Below are positions 14,570-20,187 of a DNA stretch of 20,187 bases, one piece after another. Position 1 is the first letter of the stretch; every line of letters begins with the position of its first letter. Origin of the DNA: Acidobacteriota bacterium (GTDB lineage: Bacteria > Acidobacteriota > Terriglobia > Acidiferrales > UBA7541). The notes under the pieces were generated by a model. That model made no database searches. It saw only the letters and a program-made list of their open reading frames with translations, and had not been told where the DNA came from. The stretch is from assembly GCA_003224195.1 (NCBI GenBank), contig QHYP01000105.1, positions 23,797 to 43,983 on the forward strand, read 5' to 3'. The position numbers and the translations under genes are program-made.

Positions 14570-14676
14570 CTAGTGCCGTTCCAACTTATTCAGCCAAATA
14601 CCCGCTGCCCAAACCTCCCTGCTGCTTCTTCTCTGTGGAGAAAGAAGTTAGCTTCAAAAAGTTGGAACGGCACTAG
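14570..14676. mobile_element. MITE-like element (99 bp) with perfect terminal inverted repeats and CTAG flanks
   Basis: CTAGTGCCGTTCCAACTT (14570-14587) is the exact reverse complement of 14659-14676. Read as an element, 14574-14672 has 14-bp perfect terminal inverted repeats and is flanked by CTAG on both sides (14570-14573 and 14673-14676), consistent with a 4-bp target duplication. CTAG fits the YTAR preference known for IS5-type elements. The interior has no reading frame of note but contains a nested hairpin (14625-14633 with 14638-14647, one bulged A, TGTG loop). A further copy of the core TGGAACGGC lies at 14532-14540. A long-stem hairpin with a regulatory role is the alternative. The right CTAG carries the stop codon of the TonB-like gene. 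Confidence 0.55.
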
Positions 14677-15104
14677 GGAGCTGTTCGCGCCGGAAAAGCC
14701 CTGGTTCCGCTCTGCCGAAACTCGAATCGCACCCGCCACTCGCTCGGAACGTACTGCCCATCGACTTTTCCCGGCGCGAACTCCCATCGTCGTGCTGCCT
14801 TTAGCGCCAGATCGGCAAAATATCTGCTCGGTCCGGGAGATTCGAGTTCGGCGCTGGTCACATTGCCGGCAGGGTCGATATGGATCCTTACGCCGACCCT
14901 CACCGCCCCCCGAATCGTGTCTCTCGCTTTCTCGGACACCTCGGGCATGACTTCTTGGAGGACTTCGTCTTGAACACCACTGACGTTCGGCGTTTTCGCG
15001 CCCGTATCCATCCGCAGAGAGGTCGGCGACGCCGTAGGTTTGTCCGCAGTCTGCCGCTTCTCCGTAATTCTCGGGGCGGATGAGTTGTTCTCCGCCTTCA
15101 TCAT
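14673..15104 (-). CDS. TonB C-terminal-like domain protein (143 aa)
   Basis: Residues about 42-134 resemble a TonB C-terminal domain: TIRGAVRVGVRIHIDPAGNV, SAELESPGPSRYFADLALKAARRWEFAP, then SEWRVRFEFRQSG. The first 40 residues are polar and disordered-looking. It has no signal peptide or membrane anchor, unlike true TonB proteins, so on its own it would stay in the cytoplasm. The ATG overlaps the TGA of the kinase-like gene (ATGA at 15101-15104) and lies in its -1 frame. The upstream protein ends just after a membrane helix, which would place this domain in the periplasm if the two were one polypeptide. I recall single-chain kinase-TM-TonB proteins in Acidobacteria, so this pair may be a split or frameshifted version. 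The stop TAG lies in the flank of the MITE-like element. Confidence 0.72.
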   Translation of the reverse strand: MMKAENNSSAPRITEKRQTADKPTASPTSLRMDTGAKTPNVSGVQDEVLQEVMPEVSEKARDTIRGAVRVGVRIHIDPAGNVTSAELESPGPSRYFADLALKAARRWEFAPGKVDGQYVPSEWRVRFEFRQSGTRAFPARTAP

Positions 15105-16063
15105 CCGTTGCGCCGTCGCGGCGCAACCGGGGTCTCTCGATGGGCCTCAGTGCGGTGATTGAATAGCTTTGGGACCAGCGCGAGTCCCGCCAGCACAAGC
15201 ACAGCCGCAACCGCGACCCCTGGAACAAGCTGCCGCCGCTTCGCGCGTTCCGTTTGCGGCTTAGCTATCGACTTCGGTTGCGCCGGTGGCAGACGCGTCG
15301 GCTGCTCCAGTCGCGCCTCAATGTCGCCAACCGTCCACCGCCGCTGCGGGTCTCGCCGCAGACAGTTGCGCACTATGTCCAGGAATGGTTGGGGGATAGT
15401 CTCCGGCAAGACGGGATCAGCCTGCTGCGATTCTTTCCAAATCGGCAGCCGCTGTGTCAGGACCTCTATCAGCGTCATGCCCAGCGACCAGCTATCGCCC
15501 GCTGACGTCACTTCTCCGTGCCCAGCCTCAGGTGGATCGTACGCGCTCGGCTTCCACAACCCGCCGTTCGCCTCGCCGATCCGGCGCAACCCGTCGCTTG
15601 AAATCTTCACTTGATCGGCCGTCGCCTGGATGTTCGTAGGCTTCAAGTGTCCGTGCACGAATCCCTTGCTGTGCACATACTCGAGCGCGTCCAGAACCGG
15701 CTCGAGCATCTGGCTCGCTTCGGCGGGCGTGAGCGCCCTTTGCGGGAGGATTTGGGACAAGTCTTCTTCGGCGTACTCCATTACCACGTAGAGCAGGTCC
15801 GTGCCGCCCAGCCGCCATCGTCCGGAGCGGAAGAGCTTGATCAAGTGTCGGTGAGTGAGTTCCGCAGCTAGCTTCCACCGCGACAACTGGAGTTCCGCGT
15901 TCTCTGCATCCGCCGCAATAAGCTTGATCGCCGCTTTTTCGAGTTCCCGTTCCCGATGCTCAGTCAGAAAAACGGCGCTGTGTTCGCTGCCGCCCAGGTA
16001 TTCGCGTAAGGGGAATTCCCCCTCGATGACTTGGCCTTCCCACTGCTTCCAGGCCTCGGGCAT
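15101..16063 (-). CDS. Membrane protein kinase-like protein, probable pseudokinase (320 aa)
   Basis: Hanks-type Ser/Thr kinase fold with one membrane helix at about 280-298. Visible elements are a degenerate Gly loop (LGGSEHSAVFL, 23-33), the ATP-binding Lys47 (AAIKLI), hinge VVMEYAEEDLS (93-103), the catalytic loop HGHLKPTN (137-144), SDG in place of DFG (156-158), YDPPE (175-179), AGDSWSLGMTLIE and CLRRDPQRRW. In the catalytic loop the HRD Asp is replaced by His139, and DFG reads DGL, so phosphotransfer is doubtful. Lys47 and Asp157 remain, so nucleotide binding is possible. GGGGGT precedes ATG 16063. The gene overlaps the TonB-like gene by four bases. An intracellular kinase-like domain joined through the membrane to a periplasmic TonB-like domain is the most natural reading, but that is inference. 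Confidence 0.82.
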   Translation of the reverse strand: MPEAWKQWEGQVIEGEFPLREYLGGSEHSAVFLTEHRERELEKAAIKLIAADAENAELQLSRWKLAAELTHRHLIKLFRSGRWRLGGTDLLYVVMEYAEEDLSQILPQRALTPAEASQMLEPVLDALEYVHSKGFVHGHLKPTNIQATADQVKISSDGLRRIGEANGGLWKPSAYDPPEAGHGEVTSAGDSWSLGMTLIEVLTQRLPIWKESQQADPVLPETIPQPFLDIVRNCLRRDPQRRWTVGDIEARLEQPTRLPPAQPKSIAKPQTERAKRRQLVPGVAVAAVLVLAGLALVPKLFNHRTEAHRETPVAPRRRNG

Positions 16064-16202
16064 ATGGCTACCCCCGTATCCGCATGGCTGGGTGCCCCCT
16101 ATTCTACCCGAGCAGCCGGGAAACTTCGTCCAGGATCCCAGCGCTGAGTTTTCGATTGCGCAACCGGCCGCTGGGCTCGGTGGTCATGAGACTCAGCTTG
16201 CG

Positions 16203-16231
16203 TTGACGCCTCGTGCCTCCGATGCTACTCT
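16203..16231 (+). promoter_or_regulatory. Promoter of the nucleoside salvage operon
   Basis: TTGACG (16203-16208, five of six matches) and TACTCT (16226-16231, three of six) are 17 nt apart, with an extended -10 TGC immediately before the hexamer. The predicted start is near 16238, 17 nt before the ATG at 16255. No repressor palindrome is obvious. Confidence 0.5.
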
Positions 16232-16254
16232 CGCGCATCCCTTCGCCTTTCTCG

Positions 16255-17532
16255 ATGCGCGCCGTTGACCTGATCCGCAAGAAGCGCGATGCCGCGGAAC
16301 ACTCCCGCGAAGAAATCGAATTCCTGATCAACGGCTACACCCGCGGTGAGATTCCCGATTATCAGATGGCCGCATGGCTCATGGCTGTCTGGCTGCGCGG
16401 CATGACCCGCGCCGAGGCCGCCGCGCTCACCGAAGCCATGCTCCATTCCGGCGAGATATTGGATCTATCCGACTTGCCCGCCAAGAAAGTGGACAAGCAT
16501 TCGACAGGCGGCATCGGCGATAAAACCTCGCTCATTTTGGCTCCCATTGTCGCCGCCGGCGGTCTCGTTGTTCCCATGATCAGCGGCCGCGGGCTCGGTC
16601 ATACTGGCGGCACGCTCGACAAGCTCGAGTCCATCCCCGGCTTCAACGTCAATCTCTCTCTCGCCGGCTTCCGGCGCGTTCTCCGCGAATGCGGCATGGG
16701 CTTGATCGGCCAAACGCCTGAAATCGCCCCCGCCGACAAGAAAATTTACGCCTTGCGCGATGTTACGGCCACCGTCGAGAATCATGCCCTCATCTGCGCC
16801 TCGATCATGAGCAAGAAGCTGGCCGAAGGCATTGACGCGCTGGTTCTCGATGTGAAGTTCGGTTCGGGCGCGTTCATCAAGCGTGAGGAAGACGCCGTGC
16901 GCCTCGCCGAATTGATGGTCGATACCGGCCGCCGCTTCGGCAACGGCCGCGTTGCCGGCCACGCCCTGGAGGTTGCCGAATGCATCGAAGTGCTCAGTGG
17001 CCGCGGCCCGGAAGATCTTGGCGCGCTCAGCATCGAGCTCTCTGCTTGGATGTTCTACCTTTGCAAGCGCGTGAAGTCCCTCGACGAAGCCCGCGCCCTC
17101 GCGGACTCGCTCATCAAAAGCGGCAAGGCCAGGGAAAAATTCAAGCAGGGAATTGCGCTCCAGGGTGGCGATCCGCGAGTCGTGGATGAGCCCGGCGGCT
17201 TGCCGAAGGCCAAGCATCGCGCAGAGGTGACGAGCTCCGCCCCTGGTCATCTTTCAGCGATCAATGCCGAAGCCCTCGGCACTGCGCTCGCCATTCTCGG
17301 CGGCGGCCGCGAAAAAAAAGAAGATTCAATCGACCACGCCGTCGGGCTCGAATTTCACAAGCGCATCGGTGACCGCGTCGCCAAAGGCGAAGCGCTCGTC
17401 ACCATTCACTATAACGACGTTCGCCGCCTCTCGGAAGCGCAGGCAATCATCGCCGCGAGCTATCAGTTCAGCGCTGAGCCGCCACGCGAGCGGCCCAAGC
17501 TGATTCGCAAGTTGATTGGCGAGACGCAGTAA
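16255..17532 (+). CDS. pdp: Pyrimidine-nucleoside (thymidine) phosphorylase with internal deletion (425 aa)
   Basis: Phosphorolysis of uridine, thymidine or deoxyuridine to base and (deoxy)ribose-1-phosphate. MRAVDLIRKKRD starts the protein as in the family; the in-phase ATG at 16213 lies within the promoter. Phosphate-binding KVDKHSTGGIGDKTSL (79-94), SGRGLGHTGGTLDKLES, PADKKIYALRDVTATVE and SIMSKKLAEGIDALVLDVKFGSGAF are intact. At residues 229-238 the sequence runs FGNGRVAGHAL, where homologues such as B. subtilis Pdp carry about 13 more residues including the conserved T/SDM-x-QPLG motif. That motif is missing here (junction near bases 16945-16953). It lies next to a metal-ion site described in the Geobacillus enzyme, so activity or stability may be altered. 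No clear ribosome binding site is present. The transporter gene follows after 29 bp. Confidence 0.9.
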   Translation: MRAVDLIRKKRDAAEHSREEIEFLINGYTRGEIPDYQMAAWLMAVWLRGMTRAEAAALTEAMLHSGEILDLSDLPAKKVDKHSTGGIGDKTSLILAPIVAAGGLVVPMISGRGLGHTGGTLDKLESIPGFNVNLSLAGFRRVLRECGMGLIGQTPEIAPADKKIYALRDVTATVENHALICASIMSKKLAEGIDALVLDVKFGSGAFIKREEDAVRLAELMVDTGRRFGNGRVAGHALEVAECIEVLSGRGPEDLGALSIELSAWMFYLCKRVKSLDEARALADSLIKSGKAREKFKQGIALQGGDPRVVDEPGGLPKAKHRAEVTSSAPGHLSAINAEALGTALAILGGGREKKEDSIDHAVGLEFHKRIGDRVAKGEALVTIHYNDVRRLSEAQAIIAASYQFSAEPPRERPKLIRKLIGETQ

Positions 17533-17561
17533 ATCTTCCACGGAAGGAACGGAGAGCCCAC

Positions 17562-18800
17562 ATGGGACGATTCGCGGGACTTCTCGGAATGATTACAATC
17601 GTCGGTCTGGCGTACCTTTTCTCCACCGACCGCAAGTCCGTCCGCCTGAAAACGGTCGCCTGGGGCCTCGGCCTGCAATTAACCTTTGCGTTTTTCGTCT
17701 TGCGCTTCGAGCTCGGCCGCCGCATTTTCCAGATCGCCGGCGACGCCGTAAACCGGCTTCTCAGCTTCTCCTATGTCGGTTCTACGTTCGTATTCGGGGA
17801 CATCGGCCAACCCAAGGAGCTTGCCAAGCTCGGCTTTTCCTTTGCCTTTCAAGTCCTTCCCACGATCATATTTATCGCTGCATTTTTTGCGTTTCTCTAC
17901 CACATCGGAATCATGCAGCTCCTCATTCGCGCGGCCGCCTGGGTCATGACCCGCGTCATGGGCGCCAGCGGTGCCGAGTCTCTCAACGTCGCCGCCAGTG
18001 TCTTCATGGGCCAGACTGAAGCTCCCCTCACCATCCGCCCGTTCCTCGACAGGCTCACCAAGTCCGAGCTGATGTCTGTGATGACCAGCGGTATGGCCCA
18101 CGTCTCCGGCGGAATCATGGCCGCGTACATCGCCTTCGGCATCGAAGCCAAGCACCTTCTCACCGCCGTCATCATGACCGCTCCCGGCACGCTCCTCATG
18201 GCCAAAATGCTCGTGCCCGAGACGGAAAAGCCGCTCACCGGCGGCCGCGTCGAAATGCCTCCGATGGAAAAGGAAGCCAATTTCCTCGGCGCGCTCGCCC
18301 GCGGCACCACCGACGGTCTGCATCTCGCCATCAACGTCGGCGCGATGCTCATCTCTTTCCTCGCCATGCTCGCCCTTGCCAACGCGCTCATGGGCGGCGC
18401 GCACAACTGGCTCGCCGCGCATGGCATCGCGTGGTTTCCCTCCAGCCTGCAGCAGATTTTTGGTTGGGTCTTTGCTCCCGTCGCTTGGCTGATCGGTATC
18501 CCCTGGCACGACGCTGCATCGGTCGGCAATCTCCTCGGCACCCGCATGGTCGTCAACGAACTCGTCGCCTTCCAGCAGCTCGGCACCATGCACGGAACCC
18601 TCGACCCGCGTTCCTTTACGATCGCCACCTTCGCCCTCTGCGGCTTCGCCAATTTCAGTTCCATCGGGATTCAGATCGGCGGTATCGGCGCGTTGGCTCC
18701 CGAGCAGCGCGGCCAACTCGCGAAGTTCGGCATCCGCGCCATGCTCGCCGGTACCATGGCCAATCTCATGTCCGCGTCCATCGTGGGCATGCTGCTTTGA
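17562..18800 (+). CDS. nupC: Concentrative nucleoside transporter (CNT/NupC family, 412 aa)
   Basis: Inner-membrane symporter importing nucleosides with H+ or Na+. It contains the family core NVAASVFMGQTEAPLTIRPFL, the following MTSGMAHVSGGIMAAYIAFG, then LGTRMVVNELVAFQQL and the conserved SFTIATFALCGFANFSSIGIQIGGIGAL. About eight or more hydrophobic helices are spread over the full length, which is normal for bacterial CNT proteins. GGAGAG (17551-17556) is five bases before ATG 17562. It lies between two nucleoside phosphorylase genes, with 29 bp to the first and 23 bp to the second. Uptake followed by phosphorolysis is therefore the likely physiology. Pyrimidine versus purine preference cannot be told from the sequence alone. 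Confidence 0.93.
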   Translation: MGRFAGLLGMITIVGLAYLFSTDRKSVRLKTVAWGLGLQLTFAFFVLRFELGRRIFQIAGDAVNRLLSFSYVGSTFVFGDIGQPKELAKLGFSFAFQVLPTIIFIAAFFAFLYHIGIMQLLIRAAAWVMTRVMGASGAESLNVAASVFMGQTEAPLTIRPFLDRLTKSELMSVMTSGMAHVSGGIMAAYIAFGIEAKHLLTAVIMTAPGTLLMAKMLVPETEKPLTGGRVEMPPMEKEANFLGALARGTTDGLHLAINVGAMLISFLAMLALANALMGGAHNWLAAHGIAWFPSSLQQIFGWVFAPVAWLIGIPWHDAASVGNLLGTRMVVNELVAFQQLGTMHGTLDPRSFTIATFALCGFANFSSIGIQIGGIGALAPEQRGQLAKFGIRAMLAGTMANLMSASIVGMLL

Positions 18801-18823
18801 ACGGCAAACGGGAACACATCGCT

Positions 18824-19678
18824 GTGATCGCGAAATCAAAAGCCAATTCCGAGTTCTCCCGGGCCGAGCGCGCCACGAAATTTATCCTGGCCAAAACGAA
18901 GTTGCGGCCCGAGATCGCCCTCGTCCTCGGTTCCGGTCTCGGTGCGTTCGCGGACGAGTTCGGCCGCGCGGTGAAGATTCCCTACGCGAAGATTCCGAAT
19001 TTTCCGCGCTCCACCGCAATCGGCCACGCCGGCCAGCTCGTCCTCGGCGCGGTGGATGGCGTCGCCGTGGCCGCTATGCAGGGCCGTGTTCATCTCTACG
19101 AAGGCTATTCCGTGAAGGATGTCGCGTTTCCGATTCGCGTCTTTGCCCGCATGGGCGTCAAAGCCGTGATCCTCACGAATGCGGCGGGCGGAATCAATCG
19201 CGAATACTCGCAGGGCTGCCTCGTCGTCGTGCGCGACCATATCAATCTCCAGGGCGTAAACCCGCTCGCCGGGCCGAACGATGAGCGCTTCGGCCCGCGT
19301 TTCCCGGACATGACGCGCGCCTACGATCGTGCGTTCAGCGAATTCACCGTTGAGGAAGGGAAACGGCTCGGCATCGCCATCCAGGAAGGCGTCTACGCCG
19401 CGCTTGCGGGGCCAAGCTACGAAACGCCCGCGGAGATCCGCTATCTGCGCACCATCGGGGCCGACCTGGTCGGCATGTCCACCGTGCCGGAAGTCCTCGC
19501 CGCGCGCCATTCCGGCCTGCGCGTCTTGGGAATTTCCTGCGTGACGAACATGGCCGCCGGAATTCTCGACCAGCCCCTGAACCACGAAGAGGTCCTGGCA
19601 ACCGGCGAGCGCGTCAAGGCACAATTCATCGCGCTCCTGCGCGCCGTGATTTCCCGCATCGCGGAGGCGATTCGATGA
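18824..19678 (+). CDS. punA: Purine-nucleoside phosphorylase, trimeric PNP type (284 aa)
   Basis: Phosphorolysis of inosine and guanosine (and deoxy forms) to base and (deoxy)ribose-1-phosphate. Motifs of the trimeric class are VLGSGLG (34-40, phosphate site), GHAGQLVLG (67-75), MQGRVHLYEGY (85-95), TNAAGGIN (118-125), GPSYETPAEIR (196-206) with the base-binding Glu, GMSTVPEV (217-224) and SCVTNMAAG (238-246). Asn242 corresponds to human Asn243, which favours 6-oxopurines over the adenine derivatives used by MTA phosphorylase. I chose GTG 18824 as start, with GGGA ten bases upstream. A TTG at 18797 overlapping the transporter stop is possible and would add nine residues. The stop codon overlaps cdd by ATGA. 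Confidence 0.93.
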   Translation: MIAKSKANSEFSRAERATKFILAKTKLRPEIALVLGSGLGAFADEFGRAVKIPYAKIPNFPRSTAIGHAGQLVLGAVDGVAVAAMQGRVHLYEGYSVKDVAFPIRVFARMGVKAVILTNAAGGINREYSQGCLVVVRDHINLQGVNPLAGPNDERFGPRFPDMTRAYDRAFSEFTVEEGKRLGIAIQEGVYAALAGPSYETPAEIRYLRTIGADLVGMSTVPEVLAARHSGLRVLGISCVTNMAAGILDQPLNHEEVLATGERVKAQFIALLRAVISRIAEAIR

Positions 19679-20067
19679 CCGAATACGATTCCCTGATCGC
19701 CGCCGCACGCCGCGCACGCGAGAACGCCCATGCGCCTTACTCGAATTTCCGCGTCGGCGCGGCGCTCCGCGCGAAGTCCGGACGCATCTTCGGCGGCTGC
19801 AACGTGGAGAATGCCACCTATGGCCTCACCGTGTGCGCCGAGCGCGTAGCCATCTTCAAGGCCATCTCCGAAGGCGAGCGCGGCTTCGACGCCGTCGCTG
19901 TCGTCACAGACGCGGACTCGCTCACTCCACCGTGCGGCGCATGCCGCCAGCTCATCTGGGAGTTCTGCGGCGACGTTCCCATTGTCATGGCGAATTTGAA
20001 GGGCAAAAGGGAAGTGCTGCAGATGCGCGATCTGTTTCCGAAACCGTTTGACTCATCCAGTTTCTGA
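19675..20067 (+). CDS. cdd: Cytidine deaminase (130 aa)
   Basis: Zinc enzyme that deaminates cytidine and deoxycytidine to uridine and deoxyuridine, feeding the pyrimidine phosphorylase in the same operon. The zinc ligands are Cys54 (TVCAERVA, with catalytic Glu56), Cys87 and Cys90 (PPCGACRQ). The substrate motif is FRVGAAL with GGCNVENATYG (40-50, Asn44/Glu45 region). The size fits the short tetrameric class. The ATG overlaps the punA stop (ATGA, 19675-19678), so translation is coupled. The protein ends MRDLFPKPFDSSSF, as expected for the family. Nothing unusual was seen. Confidence 0.95.
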   Translation: MTEYDSLIAAARRARENAHAPYSNFRVGAALRAKSGRIFGGCNVENATYGLTVCAERVAIFKAISEGERGFDAVAVVTDADSLTPPCGACRQLIWEFCGDVPIVMANLKGKREVLQMRDLFPKPFDSSSF

Positions 20068-20092
20068 CCAAACGGCGCAAAGGGGGGACCAC

Positions 20093-20187
20093 GTGAAGAG
20101 GGGATTAGCGGTAATTCTTCTTGCGCTCGCGTTTTTCGATGCAGGGAAATTGGCCGCGCAGACCGCCGCGAAGAAACAGCACGCAGA
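20093..20187 (+). CDS. N-terminus of a secreted protein, cut by the window edge
   Basis: A GTG at 20093 with a strong ribosome binding site (AGGGGGG, 20081-20087, five bases upstream) opens a frame that continues to the window end. The 31 visible residues begin MKRGLAVILLALAFF, a Sec signal peptide with probable cleavage near KLAAQ. The mature part is too short to identify. It lies 25 bp after cdd, so it may belong to the same transcript, but function cannot be said. Confidence 0.65.
   Translation, partial: MKRGLAVILLALAFFDAGKLAAQTAAKKQHA

Noticed and set aside
14570..14676. The long inverted repeat as a classical Rho-independent terminator
   Set aside because: There is a 71-nt loop and no T-tract after either arm; a small mobile element fits better.
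13685..14950. Rightward 421-codon open frame across pncB and the intergenic region
   Set aside because: Antisense to pncB, which has clear family motifs; the translation resembles no protein and crosses the inverted-repeat element.
16104..16331. Short leftward frame with a helix-like ending between the kinase-like gene and pdp
   Set aside because: It overlaps the start of pdp and its promoter, and has no ribosome binding site or family resemblance.
17679..18839. Leftward 386-codon open frame opposite the nucleoside transporter
   Set aside because: Mirror of a conserved membrane protein gene, with a Gly/Glu/Asp-rich translation typical of such shadows.

Overview
The window looks like a chromosomal stretch from an acidobacterium (Acidobacteriota, Terriglobia-like). 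The evidence is high GC with dense coding, a VWFA-domain secreted protein of the acidobacterial TIGR03436 type, Ig-repeat lipoproteins, and a kinase-like/TonB-like gene pair of a style I associate with this phylum. This assignment is inference from gene content; there is no rRNA or other phylogenetic marker. I saw no tRNA, rRNA, CRISPR array or complete insertion sequence.

Layout. (1) 1-2852, minus strand: an Ig-repeat lipoprotein followed after one base by an anchored protein of unknown function that runs off the left edge. (2) 3118-5538, plus strand: a small hypothetical gene with a predicted leaderless promoter, then a three-gene cell-surface signalling unit (ECF sigma factor, membrane anti-sigma factor, secreted protein) behind an ECF-type promoter. 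(3) 5554-7360, minus strand: a TIGR01777-type NAD-dependent epimerase and a four-helix membrane protein built from two copies of one module. (4) 7507-10134, plus strand: moaD-moaE (molybdopterin synthase), a VWFA secreted protein and an inositol-monophosphatase-family enzyme, closely spaced and probably co-transcribed. (5) 10233-14440, minus strand: a GH18-like secreted protein, a Tat-exported metallo-beta-lactamase-fold hydrolase, and the NAD-salvage pair pncB-pncA. (6) 14570-16063: a 99-bp MITE-like element inserted at the stop codon of a TonB-like gene, which overlaps a membrane pseudokinase gene by ATGA. (7) 16203-20067, plus strand: a nucleoside salvage operon with pyrimidine-nucleoside phosphorylase, CNT-family nucleoside transporter, purine-nucleoside phosphorylase and cytidine deaminase. 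A new secreted-protein gene begins at 20093 and is cut by the right edge.

How they work together. In region 7 nucleosides are imported by the CNT carrier, cytidine is deaminated to uridine, and the two phosphorylases release bases and (deoxy)ribose-1-phosphate. PncA makes nicotinate from nicotinamide and PncB should make NaMN from it, but this PncB lacks about 110 residues of its catalytic core. The most notable result is that two salvage enzymes in the same window (PncB and the pyrimidine phosphorylase) carry in-frame internal deletions. Each lies where family knowledge predicts short direct repeats (GRK..GRK and GRV..GRV), and a third gene carries an in-frame tandem expansion. These are either real microhomology events or assembly errors. 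I did not find a convincing wholly new multi-gene system; the best candidates are the pseudokinase/TonB pair and the duplicated-module membrane protein.
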